DNA of 64,000 nucleotides from Toxorhynchites rutilus septentrionalis (Eukaryota; Arthropoda; Insecta; Diptera; Culicidae): NCBI RefSeq assembly GCF_029784135.1, contig NC_073746.1, forward strand, positions 292,974,089 to 293,038,088. The letters run 5' to 3'. Positions 20,568-32,107 of the stretch are shown piece by piece. The translations under genes and the position numbers were made by a program. The stretch's first letter is position 1; every line of letters starts with the position of its first letter. The notes below the pieces were generated by a model that did not search any database, had not been told where the DNA came from, and saw nothing but the letters and a program-made list of their open reading frames with translations.

Positions 20568-22177
20568 TCTATATATATAAATAGAGTGATGTCTGTCTGT
20601 CTGATTCTTATAGACTCCGAAACTACAGAACCGATCGACATGAAAATTGATATGTAGGGGTTTTTGGGGCCGGAGAAGGTTTTCGTGACAGTTTGAGACC
20701 CCTCCCCCTCTCTAAGGGGGGTGGGGGGGTGCTGCCATACAAATGAAACCGCCCTCTGTGATCTTAGTCGAGATGCCTCTTAAGTTATGTATGGATAAAA
20801 TAAAATAAACTCCCCAATGTAATATAAGATAATTACCAATACCGAACACAATTATCCATTTTTCTCATCAGTAAAAACATGTTACTTTAATATAGAGAAA
20901 ACATATTTCAAACGAAAAAAGGTTTTTTTTTATAACTTTTACTTTCTGAGTGTTTATTCAACCCAATGCGAATTTTAATTGGACTAACAACACCTAATAA
21001 TACTATATGTAGATCATATGGGAAATTATTTTTTCTAATATTTCTTCACTTTTTTCAATTTTTCTCGCCGTATAAACTTTCCTTGGGTGAAAATGAACAC
21101 AACAAAACAAACAGATTAAACTAAACGACCCGTTCTTGAACGGGAACACACCTTGGTTTTTATTTATGAAAATTGAAATAAATTGATTCATATATCAAGT
21201 CAATTTTAACACAACTGATACCATATACAATTTAACACTTACACTTGTGCTAAATTTTTCACAATACACGCCTTCACAAATGCTCTCGACTTACATATAT
21301 TTCTTCTTCTTCTTTTTGGCTTTAAGAGGGTTTAAACTTTTCAGTTCATTCGCCTCTAGTTACATATATTTGCAATTTCCCCCGGGCACCGTGGTTTTAA
21401 TGTCTCTGTTAGGGAACACTTTTCGGTGGAAACAAAAGCTCCCCCTACTTTTATGTATTTGCAATGCCGATTTTTGCCAGGCAGCTTGTTTTTGATGTCT
21501 CTGTTAGGGATTCGCCGCATGTGTGGTCAATTTCGACCAATCAGAAATGGGTATTTCCGTTAGGATAGGGGTTTAGATTTTTCAATTGTTCGATATTTAT
21601 TTTCATGACATATATTATTTTGTTCAACATAAAAAATTGTTATGGAGTGCCGAAACCGATTGACGCAAAAATTTCATCAATCCATCATGAAATGACTGAG
21701 CAATAAGCGTTTGAAGTTGGACAATTTTCACGATGTGCTCGATTTTCGATTTTCAATTTGTACCCCAATATGTTCCCGAAAGACGTAATCCTACGTCGAA
21801 AGTATCGCCGAATGTGTTGATAACAGCAGAACTCGAGGAAGAAATTGTCCGATTTAGGGCTGTCTTTATTGTATCATATTTTCTGTATAAAACATTTATT
21901 CCATGTAACGGAGAAACATGTTATTTGCAAGTGGTTGAAAAATCTTGAACCAGAATTATGTTTGAAAATAATCTGATTTTATAATGATGAGTTTTGTTAG
22001 AAACACTAGGAATTTTATAGTAAAATGTAAATTCAACGGGGTCGATTAGAAGATCAAACATTAAACAGTTCTGTGATTGGACCAATGAACTTGCTCATAG
22101 TAAGAAAACGTGAATGTTTGAAGGTATTGATAAAAAAAACAAATTTTGGGCGGGACGAAGTTGGCCGGGTCAGCTGG
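20568..22177 (+). mobile_element. Helitron-like element, interrupted
   Basis: Starts TC (20568) after an A, in the form tctatatatataaa, followed by tgtctgtctgtctgattc. It ends gacgaagttggccgggtcagctgg, then T at 22178. This fits Helitron rules: insertion between A and T, 5' TC, 3' CTRR. The body shares noncoding text with the copies at 25370-26277 and 38588-39973. A composite repeat (20747-21797) is inserted in it. Non-autonomous. The Helitron assignment is inferred from termini only. Confidence 0.6.
20747..21797 (-). mobile_element. Composite repeat, inverted copy inside the Helitron-like element
   Basis: On the minus strand it begins at the palindrome gacgtaggattacgtc (21782-21797). One 296-bp-type unit, two 95-bp subrepeats and the AT-rich body follow. 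It stops at the segment cacagagggcggttt, before the histone-type stem-loop present in copy 1. Helitron text resumes at about 21840. Confidence 0.65.
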
Positions 22178-24100
22178 TATTATATATATTTTACTACTGA
22201 TTTGATTGTTTCATTATCTACTTGAAAATTCAAATGCAGAAATTTAAGTAGTTACAACATAAAAAACCGAAATTACTTCCCTACGTTCATCGCAGTGCAG
22301 TGAACAGAGAAAAGTATATTTATATAAGCAGTGTTTCAATGGTTTCTTATATTCATCTATTAAGAAATGCTATGTGATAGGATACTACCATGAAAGGCAC
22401 TCTTCAAAGAATGTGATTCAAATGTAGATTTAACCTATAGCACATAATACTGGTAATTGTAGATCTTCGAACGATGTATGAAAGCTGTTTGGAAATACGT
22501 CTGTTATGCGTACAAACAGTGATTTTTCGAAAAAGTTTTTTCAAAGTAGCTCAAATGTTTTAGAACAAAAAATGTTTGTTCACATGTTGAGCATACGTGT
22601 TACATTGTGTAGAATACGAAACAGCGAAAAAGTCAATTTTGTTCATTTTGTCGTTTACGTCTCCTATATAAACATGGGCAGTACTGTCATCTCGATTTTT
22701 GTTGTTATATAAATCCCGAAATTTGCTTTTTGCTAATATCCCTTGAGTTATTCAACGGTTTTCAAAAAAAAAACTGAATCAGAATTCTACATGACTAAAA
22801 ATCAACATTCCGGATAATCGAGTCCGGCTTGTATTTCAAAACATTCTCAAAAACTCGCCATTATAATAGAAAATTATTATCAGACACAATTTTAGTTTAA
22901 TATTAGTTCACAAACTACGAGAAAACGTATTACTCTATTACACAGAATGCATATTCGGCACGAAAATGTAAATTTTCATTCATATTTTTTATTTTAAAAG
23001 TATGTTCATTTCATTCTCAAAATCCATTATAACATTCCTTTTCCAAATAGTGCAACACGAAGTCAATGCCGTCAACGCAGATAGGGAAGACGAAACGCTT
23101 GCAGCGTAAAACTTAATGAATGTAATGAACATGTAAGAAAGTATCAGTATAGTTCACAAACTGTGCACAGTTGTATTGATTTACTTTTGTGTAAATTTAA
23201 GATGGCTGCGGATTTGTTTGACAATTTTGACTCATCTGGTAGTGTACTAGGCGCCTTGATTTACACCAGTTTGAGAGTTTGACAGTTATCGCGATTGACG
23301 ATGGTCGCAAATTGTATTTGCGATCCGGACATGTGTGACGCTATTACTTACTGTGTGTCAGTATATAAATGCCCTAAGCGTGCTCATGATAAAAAGGCGC
23401 GCATGAGATGTTTAGTTCAAAAGATCGCTAGTAACCAACTGACAGGATATTGGACAATATTGCCAACAGATGGCACAATATTATCCCTTTTGCCCAATAT
23501 ATTTTCAAAACTTTGAAAATAACGCAATATATTTCACAACCTTCCAATATTTCCCATAGACGAACAATTATTTTTCACAAACCAAAATATTGAGCAATAA
23601 TGTTGAACGTATATGGGCCGCTTTAGACACCATGTGTTTTTTTTCATCCTCTAAATGTTCACCGGACGGCGTAATAGTAAATCTGAAAGCGAGGGAGGTA
23701 GTGACGACGAAATAGTGCGAAGCGCTAGAAGAAAAGTTTCGAGTATTTCGATTCGGATATTGAGGAACTATACGCAAGTGAAGACCTGGACGATATGTTA
23801 GAAGTACTTACTGTGGACGACTTAAAGCTATAAAAGATTTCAATATTAATATATACATTCAAAATGTAACAGTTTATTGATTTTGCAATATCTTTGTCAA
23901 ACTTCATATTTTAATCAGACATCTGGTTTTTGAGTTACAAATTTTTGAAAGAAAAATCAATCATTTTGATTACGCCCTTTTAAAAAATCATTCGTAATTT
24001 CAATTGGTCATATAATAATGAAAATTGTAATTTTTGGTAGTTTCCATCATTTTTACCAGGTTTCAAAAAAATCGTAGAAGGTCGGGTCAGCAACCGACCG
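22178..24100. other. AT-rich non-coding DNA
   Basis: No supported gene. 22655-22690 (gtctcctatataaacatggg) resembles the reverse complement of 17595-17622. At 23720-23833 one frame reads an acidic stretch (FDSDIEELYASEDLDDMLEV) ending in a stop. It could be a scrap of a DNA-transposase N-terminus, but I cannot place it. Confidence 0.4.
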
Positions 24101-24129
24101 ATTTGGGGTGGAATCACTCTATACGGGAG

Positions 24130-24500
24130 TTGTATAAACAAAAGTGATTGGCCATTTTGAACTTGGATTTTTCATGATCTAATGTCACTAGTCAGGTCTT
24201 TTCATTCGATATCCGTAATGATGGGGATTAGAAATAAAAACATATCGCCATTTTGGATTTGCATTTTCACAAATAAGTATGTTCTACTAGTCAAACTCTT
24301 TTCGTTCGATACCTATATAGATGAATTGAAAAAAAAATGTCGCCATTTTGTCATGGCGGTCATTTTGAATAAGCATTTTCATAAATAACTGTGTTCTACT
24401 AGTCAAGCCCTTTCATTTGATACCCATATTGATAGGGTTTTGATAAAATATATTTTGAGCGGCCGCCATCTTGGATTTTTAAGATCATGGAATACGCAGT
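24130..24500 (+). repeat. Degenerate tandem repeat, period about 110 bp
   Basis: Three or four diverged units, each with a gccattttg core followed by a segment like ctactagtcaagccctttcatt and gatacccat. The units differ by point changes and small gaps, so the array is old. Confidence 0.55.
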
Positions 24501-24639
24501 TTCATAACGACAGCAGAGATAAAGACGTGTTTCAAGTTTTAGATCAATCAGACAACAGGAAAGGGGTTAAATTCCTATTGATGTGAGACAGCCCTACAGA
24601 TAAACATATAAACATATTTCATGCTAAATAAAACCGTTT

Positions 24640-24870
24640 GAAAGTATAGTATAAGAACTTTATTTTTATGTTTTTGAATTTTTGAGTATTCTACATATCC
24701 CATATTTACATTTAAGTGCCTATTCTATTAAATTCCATTTGAAAATCCTATTCAAATTCAACGAGGAAAGTGTCATCCACATCTGGGTGACGGGGCTTCC
24801 CAGGAAATACATCCGTCACTCAGATCTGGGTGACGGGGCGATCAAAGTGCTAAAAGTACATACGATCGGC
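24640..24870 (+). repeat. Dispersed repeat, inverted relative at 52370-52540
   Basis: Shares cctattctattaaattcc-type text, caaattcaacgagg, and a terminal gggtgacgggg motif that occurs twice here (24784, 24828). The reverse complement is recognisable at 52370-52540. Possibly a MITE end. Confidence 0.45.
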
Positions 24871-25369
24871 AGTTGCCCAAGGCGCTCGGATGTTGACATC
24901 TTAAAAAAAAGACAATTTTAACCAGTCTACTTTCTGGAGAATTCGTCTAGGAGAAGGTTATCATCCTTTTTTTGTGTCAATAAACAATAAAACGGACATT
25001 AAATCAAGGTCTAGTTAATCCGAGTATGGAGAACTTCCCGGTTCTAACGTTGTACCAAAGATGCTCAATGATGGATTACAGAGGTATTGCATCATTATCA
25101 AAGTCTTCTGGTCAGTCTATTTATCAATAATGTTCTTGCTTGAAATTTCGCGAAATCGTTTCGCAAAGTCGACAGCGTATTGTGAGTAACAGATATTACA
25201 CCGTATTGCAATCTTGATACATATTTTTTAAATTACAAAAAATATATTTCTTAAATTAAACCGACTTGGGCAGCCTCGAATCCTTATCCTTGTTGAATGG
25301 GAACTTCGCCCTCATTACATTGACCTCAGATTATTCTGAATAATTCTGCAATTCGGAAAACGAAATTAA

Positions 25370-26277
25370 TCTGTATATATAAAAATGGATTTCTGTCTGT
25401 CTGTCTGTCTGATTCTTATGAACTCGGATACTAATGAACCGATCGACATGAAAATTGGTATGTAGGGGTTTTTGGGCCGGGGAAGGTTTTCATGATAGTT
25501 TGAGACCCCTCCCCCTCTCTAAGGGGGAGCTGCCATACAAGTGAAACACAAATTTCTACATTACTCTAGAATTAATCAAACAAATGCAACCAAATTAGGC
25601 ATCTGCAGGTTTTAGGGTGCAATAAATGATTATATGGTGGTTAGATACTCCTCCCCCCTCTCTAAGGGGGTCACCCATACAAATAGAACACAAATTTCTG
25701 CATAACTCGAGAACTAATCAAGCAAACGAAGCCAAATCTGGCATGTGGAGGTTTTAGGATGCAATAAATGTTTCAATGGTGGCTCGACACTCCTCCTCCC
25801 CCTCTTAGGGTGGGCTGTCATACAAATGAAAAACAAATTTCTGCATAACTCGAAAACTAATCAAGCAAATGGAGGCAAATTTGGCATGTGAAGATTTTAG
25901 AGGACACGAAACGTTGCTATGGTGAACAGACACTCTAATGCGAGAAGAGGGAAGGGGTCTGTCTTCATTCTATCATATTTTCTGTATAAAACATTTATTC
26001 CATGTAACGGAGACACATGTTATTTGCAAGTGATTGAAAAATCTTGAACGTGAATTATGTCTGAAAATAATCTGATATTACAATGATGAGTTTTGGTAGA
26101 AGTACTAGGATTTTTTTAGTAAAAGGTAAATTGAACGGGGTCGATTAGAAGATCAATCAATGAACAGTTCTGCGATTTGACTCATGAACTTGCGTTTAGT
26201 AAGAAAAAGTGAATGTTTGAAGGTATTGAGAACAAAAAACAAATTTTGGGTGGGACGAAGTTTGCCGGGTCAGCTAG
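25370..26277 (+). mobile_element. Helitron-like non-autonomous element
   Basis: Begins tctgtatatataaaaatgg after A25369 and ends gacgaagtttgccgggtcagctag before T26278. Both ends match the Helitron rules used for 38588-39973. The interior consists of diverged direct units of about 120 bp, each with a cccctcctccc-type pyrimidine run, catacaaatgaaacac, and actcgagaactaatcaag. No Rep/helicase coding. Confidence 0.65.
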
Positions 26278-29086
26278 TTTATAATATAAATGACGTTTTT
26301 TTCCTGTGAGGCACTTATACACATGATGTTTTTCTCGTGCCATAGTATTACTAACCTACTACACTTTTTCTAAGCGGTTGTTTCTGTTGCAGTTGTTTAC
26401 CGGGGCGATTTGTTCCGGTCACGATTCTTTTTATATGAGTGTATAAAAGCATGCGATGTAAACTAATGCAAATCATCTTGTATAAGCCCAACCGTCGTTT
26501 TCAATTTTTAGGATAAGAACTTTGCAAATTGTCGGAAATAGGCTATAGTAACTGACCGTCGAATTAGTCGAATTAGTCCAATCGTACATCGAAGCTCTCC
26601 AAACGGGGAATGATACATTCCGTCAAATATATAGCGAGAATTTGTATTTTTAAAGACATGTTTTATCATTTTTATCATCTAAATCTATATTATCGCCCTA
26701 AAAACAGGCCCCTCTTTAAGAATTACACGTTTTCCTACCTTATATTCGGTCAACGCGCTTATAATTTTGCTGACATTAAAGGCCCTCTGTGGATGAACAA
26801 CATCGACATAAAACTGAATCTCACCACCCTTTATCCGTGAAAAACAAAGACGAACAAACAAACAAATAAACATTCACAACAATCTGACACGTCCCGTCTG
26901 TTCGATATTTGAGCAGAGTATTGCCATAACCGTTGCTCTTAATTTCGCCTCTCAACGAGCCGAAATCATTATCACAGTCACTCTCATTCGAGGAATGTGC
27001 CATTCGCTGTGACACTTCGTTTGTCGGTTTTTTTCTACTTAGAAGGTGAAATATTAATAAAACTTCCCGTTTTGAGTGGGTGGAAAGTCAATAATGTCCT
27101 GGGCAGAGAAAAAAAAGGTGAAATAGAGTGGATATCTGAACCACGCAGCCTCTCAAAATTATATACCCCGCACAGTACAAATCCAGAAAAAATGGGTGCG
27201 GATTAGACTTTACCCAAAAGCGGAAAAAGTAAACAAGCACGGAAGGTTTAAGCTCCTCACGATTGCGAGAGCGCGAAATGTGATACTTTGTGCAAATTTA
27301 TTTGCCCCGTTATTGTTTTCTTTCCCCTCAAGATATTGAGCTTATTGGCAAATAGAAGCGCTCACTTCATTTGGGGGATTTGTTTACCTCGGCATATTCA
27401 CATCTAGCAAACCGAAATGAAAAAAGTTCTTTCCGGGGAAGAAACTCTACGGAGTTTAGATGATTGTTGAAATTTTAACAATCAAGGGTTTTGACGAGTT
27501 TGGGGGAACCAAATCAACCTAAACCAACAGTTGCTGCCACAGCTGTTGCTACCGAACCACGAAATCGTTCTCAGTCGATTACGAGATTGCGGTCGCGACT
27601 TCCTTATTGTTATGCGCTTATATTCCATTAAATTAGTGTCAATTCAGTTGCGGTGAAGGAGAAAAATCAGTGCCATTTCATTTTGTCATGCTCTCCCTGG
27701 AGGCGGTCGGTTGAGTGGAGGCGGCTCCAGACACTGTCCAGCAGGGGAGAGGGTGGAGAACACATAACAAATCGGTCTGTTTGCCACCAGCGGAATGATA
27801 AATCATAACAGCGAAGTGTATCGTCGGTCGGATGATTCAATTTGCGGCCATTGGTCGATGGTTCGGTGACTCAACAAACATTTGTGCTGTTTGAGTGTTA
27901 GAGTGACTGTGTTGAGATACAGAGTTGTCTGGATGATTCGTTCAGATATATTTGTGCTCCACTCTATCCCATTCCATTAAGCATTTCCATAACCATAGCC
28001 GATTTTGCTTCAGCGCTACGAAGGGATTTCTCTAGAGATTAGCCATAGGCAAAATCGAAGATGAACCAAAACACGTGTAAGAAAAGCAGTTGGCAAAAAT
28101 TAACTGAACATTCAAAATAGCCGTACTTGACAGCATAAGTGAGAGACATGAGTACCTACATAATGCCACAAAAAACCTAGAATCGAATACACGTAACCCA
28201 CGTAAAGTCGCGATACTTTTTGAACAGACCTCGTATAGTGGTTCTCAAACTACCTCGTTTCCTATTTCTTTTTTGTTTCAATTTTGGCTGGTCCAAAAAC
28301 AAAAGCAATGTTTTCCCTTTTTTTTTTTTTTCTAAAAATGATTTCTGTCGAAAATCCATAACGTTCGATCTACTGGACCAATTCAGATGATCGATATATC
28401 AAATTATAATCAATAAACTAGTCTTCATTGGACAAATATTTGAAAAAAAATCGAATTTTGTTTCCGTAATTTGTGATTTATTTTTTTTTTTTATTAGTTT
28501 ACATAGCTTATAGATAGAGGGCGCTATATTTTTATATTATTTTCTTCAAGTCTCAAGTCTTTTTACCTAAATGTTCAAAAATCATTTTTGTATCAATTTG
28601 TTTCGTTTTTGATTTTTCATTCTTCGTTCAATATTTCTATGCGATAAGACTACCATGCGTCTACATTCATTTTTGAGGACTAGTTACATAATCAATAGGG
28701 TAGGGCGGGGCTACTTGGTCATTCTTGAATAAATTTGGGATATAACTTTGTAGTACGAAGTTTTGCGTTTGAATGTTTTGTACCACACCGAAGCTTACTT
28801 TTTACTCTTTCAATGTAAAATAACCAGAGAATCATTTATTTGACATTTTACTTTTATTTAATGTCTCTATATTTCAGGATACATTGACCATCTAACCCTA
28901 TACACGAAGTAAGTTGGTCAATATATAGGGCATGTCTATCATATAATAGTCATGTTCTTTTTGATCAGATAATAAGCGTTTTTCTATTAGAGATTTCCTT
29001 TATTATTAATTTATTAATTAAATCAGAACAAAAAACAGTTATTTGAGGAGCGCAAATTGGACCAATGAAAAATGGGCAATGCACAC
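26278..29086. other. Low-repeat non-coding stretch with transposon scraps
   Basis: About 26300-28100 is mixed-composition DNA without coding sense or visible repeats, probably single-copy. 28203-28233 reads on the minus strand as TA-cgaggtctgttcaaaaagta, which resembles a mariner terminus, with no partner found. About 28697-28730 and 28880-28905 carry inverted ataggg-type arms (ggtagggcggggc and ccatctaacccta) of a possible MITE. Confidence 0.45.
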
Positions 29087-29425
29087 TTATTCAATTGTTT
29101 ATCTCAAGAAAAATAAATTGTTATTCATTTTAATAGATGCGTAGAAATCAATTAATGCAAACACCTTTGCGATCTATTAAGAGATGCTCGGGTTATAAGC
29201 GCTCAAAACCTTTCATTTTTTTCAACTTGTTAAGTGCCTAGATTTTCATTTTACCCCTTATATCTTCCGGTTAGACGTAGTCCTACGTCAAAAAGATGAT
29301 AATTTGATATTTTCAATCATTTGTTTTTTTTTACTTCACAACATGATACTTATGGTAGGAAATATCTCTACGCATCTATTAAAATGAATAACATTTTATT
29401 TTTCTTGAGATAAACAATTGAATAA
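29087..29425. mobile_element. Foldback element with 59-bp arms
   Basis: 29087-29145 and 29367-29425 are inverted copies with about one mismatch; each begins ttattcaattgtttatctc and ends gatgcgtaga. The 221-bp spacer holds the palindrome gacgtagtcctacgtc (29274-29289), the left-terminus motif of the composite repeats, so at least two elements are layered here. Confidence 0.75.
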
Positions 29426-29512
29426 TTGTGAAATATCAAGCATTGTCCAAATGCACTATGTGCCCATCCAAATCCATTTTTTTCCCAAATACATAATTCT
29501 AATAAAAATATA

Positions 29513-30797
29513 TTAGGCTGTCAAAAAAGTCCTGCGGTATTTTTTTTGAATTTTCATTTGTTCATAAAATTAGTTACAATCATCTGTTTTAAGTCAAATA
29601 TGCGCCGTTTTGTTCGATGACTTGTTCCCAACGAGATGCCAACTTCATAATACCCCTGTTATAGAAGCTCGCTTCCTTATTGGCAAAAAACTCGGATAGC
29701 CAATTTTCACAGGCCTCTTTTGTGGCTAACTTCTGACTACCTAGCTCGTTCGCCATGGACAAAAACAGGTGGTAGTCACTTGGTGCAAGGTCCGGACTAT
29801 ACGGCGGATGCAAAAGAACCTCCCATCCGAGCTCCCGGAGCTTCTGGCGCGTCAACAAAGAAGTGTGTGGCCTGGCGTTGTCCTGATGGAAGACAATGCG
29901 GCCTCTGTTTATTAAAGATGACCTCTTCTTCATGAGTGCTACCTTCAAGCGGTCCAGTTGTTGGCAGTACAGGTCCGAATTGAGCGTTTGGCCATAGGGA
30001 AGCAGCTCATAATAGATTATTCCTTGACAATCCCACCAAACACACAGCAGAACCTTCCTGGCCGTTAATGAGGGCTTGGCCACCGTCTGAGCCGCTTCAG
30101 CGGGCTTCGACCACGACCGTTTGCGCTTCACGTTGTCGTAAGTGACCCACTTTTCATCGCCAGTCACCATCCGCTTCAGAAACGGGTCGATTTTGTTGCG
30201 ATTCAGCAGCGATTCACATGCGTCGATACGGTCAAAGATGTTTTTTTGCGTCAACGTGTGTGGCACCCATACATCGAGCTTCTGTGTGAATCCAAGCTTC
30301 TTCAAATGGTTAATAACGGTTTGATGACTTATCCCCAGCTCTTGGCCGATGCTACGGCTGCTACTATGCCGGTCTTTCTCGGCTAATTCAGCGATTTTGT
30401 CGCAATTTTCGATGACAGGCCTTCCGGAGCGTGGCGCATCTTCGACGACCTCTACACCAGAACGAAAACGTTGAAACCATCGTTGTGCGGTGGAAATGGA
30501 AACTGTATCGGGTCCATAAACTGCACAAATTTTATTGGCAGCTTGAGATGCATTTTTGCCTTTGTCATAGTAGTACTGTAAAATATGTCGGATTTTCTCT
30601 TTGTTTTGCTCCATATTTGCGACACTTTAACTCACGAACGACTTAACCAAACAAAACACTGCCAAGGACTATATTATAGCGCGCAAAAATATCTTTCCAA
30701 CAAGCTATAGTGTGACTCGATACAATGAATACAACTAGAACTACGCGCTTACAACGACACCTCGCGGAAATACCGCAGGACTTTTTTGACAGCCTAA
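29513..30797 (-). mobile_element. Intact mariner transposon
   Basis: 1285 bp with perfect 30-bp terminal inverted repeats starting ttaggctgtcaaaaaagtcc (29513-29542 and 30768-30797), flanked by TA on both sides (29511-29512, 30798-30799). Length, repeat size and TA target are all standard for mariner. It carries one uninterrupted transposase gene. It is inserted in an older repeat, parts of which recur at 54360-54900. Confidence 0.97.
29589..30614 (-). CDS. Mariner transposase, full length
   Basis: 341 residues, close to the usual 345. The N-terminus holds two helix-turn-helix regions: about 5-55, and about 75-110 with SIGQELGISHQTVINHLKKLG. The linker WVPHTLTQ is at about 116-123. The catalytic D,D34D triad is complete: D153 in TGDEKW, D245 in HQDNARPH, and D280 in YSPDLAPSDYHLF, with exactly 34 residues between the last two. 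No internal stops or frameshifts are seen. The ATG at 30612-30614 lies 183 bp inside the right terminus. All catalytic landmarks are intact, so activity is plausible but not shown. I do not assign a subfamily. Confidence 0.96.
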   Translation of the reverse strand: MEQNKEKIRHILQYYYDKGKNASQAANKICAVYGPDTVSISTAQRWFQRFRSGVEVVEDAPRSGRPVIENCDKIAELAEKDRHSSSRSIGQELGISHQTVINHLKKLGFTQKLDVWVPHTLTQKNIFDRIDACESLLNRNKIDPFLKRMVTGDEKWVTYDNVKRKRSWSKPAEAAQTVAKPSLTARKVLLCVWWDCQGIIYYELLPYGQTLNSDLYCQQLDRLKVALMKKRSSLINRGRIVFHQDNARPHTSLLTRQKLRELGWEVLLHPPYSPDLAPSDYHLFLSMANELGSQKLATKEACENWLSEFFANKEASFYNRGIMKLASRWEQVIEQNGAYLT

Positions 30798-30799
30798 TA

Positions 30800-31420
30800 T
30801 GTTTAGGAGTTACGTTGAAAGACATTTGAAGACATGTAGGTCTTAACCTACTATAAAAAAGACAATAAATTAGAAATATATATTTTTTAAATATCTCGAG
30901 AATGGCTGCATTTAGAAGCAGATGAGAGTTTTTTTGTTTTAAATCACAGCAGGATTCATAATTTGTGGCTAAAAGTTATTGTTAACATACAAAAATTCTA
31001 AGTTTAGAAAATTCATAAAAATTCGATGTTCCGCAACATCGTCAAAATAGTTTTACCATCTATTCTATTTTATACGAAAAAAAAAAATTTTTTTAAATAC
31101 ATATTTCAGATATTGCAAATTAAATTCATTTTAGTAAATAAAAAAAAGAGTACTAATTTAATACTAATAATAATCTATAACTCTTTCTAAGACACTATTC
31201 CGGTACGACTCATAGTTTTTGAGATTTTTTTTTACTAAAATCGATACGCCCTTATCAAAAGTTGCACTTGAGTCATAAAAGTCCCAATTGCTGTGGAAAA
31301 CTGATGTTTCCTCATACTCAAACGGAATACAAACTTTCATTCCAATCAAAAATACTCATGTTTTGTCATTTGTCGATTTCATGTGGAATTGTTCAATATA
31401 CACTCGACAAACTAATTAGA
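30800..31420. repeat. Dispersed AT-rich repeat, inverted copies at 54360-54900 and 55370-55500
   Basis: Shared text includes acatttgaagacatgt, tatctcgagaatggctgc and aatcgatacgccctt. The copies at 54360-54900 are in reverse complement order. The repeat flanks the mariner and is its likely host element. No coding capacity. Confidence 0.6.
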
Positions 31421-32107
31421 GGAACAGAGTGCGAGGTCGCAAATTTTAAGTGATTTTCGACATGCTATAACTTCGTAAAAAAACAAACACATATCGATGG
31501 GGTGTACATCATTTTAAAGCTACCACTTTTAGGTATTAGAATATTTTACGTAAATATTTTTATCTTGGTGTGTAGTAGGTGCAGTGGGCAAAAATATCGG
31601 GAAGAAATGAAAAATCGATTTTTCTCTGTTTTTTCAAAGATTTTCTGGATTGACACAATTTTTTACTAATCAACTCAATAGCAAATCCAATTAACTTCAT
31701 AAACCAGCTTACATTCGGTTCCTAGAATGTTCCTGTAGAACTTTCACATACATTTCATTTTGAATTCTGCAAATTTCTATAAATTCTGCAAATATAGCGA
31801 TAAGTTCTAATGTCTGCAGTCAAATTTTCAGCCTAGTGTATTTCATAAACATCTGTGAACGTTTCATATTGGCACGTTCAGTAGTTTTTCCTAGCCGATT
31901 TTTCAAATTTTGGAGTATATTTGAGAAGCATTTAATCGCAAATCGTACTAGAAGTACAAAATCCTACGCGACTCTCAAAATGAACGATTCGTATCATTCG
32001 TAACCTCTAATTTATTATATTTAACAAAGGCTGTCCCCTTTGTTTAGTCCTACGTCACTCCGATTATGTCCCAGACATCATCCACCCGTCTTTTTCTATC
32101 CGAAAAC
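31421..32107. other. AT-rich non-coding DNA
   Basis: No gene seen. 32045-32056 (gtcctacgtcactc) is a half-copy of the palindromic terminus motif. Confidence 0.4.

Noticed and set aside
20560..22180. A single transposon with the palindrome as its right end
   Set aside because: Comparison with the other Helitron-like copies shows two elements, one inserted in the other.
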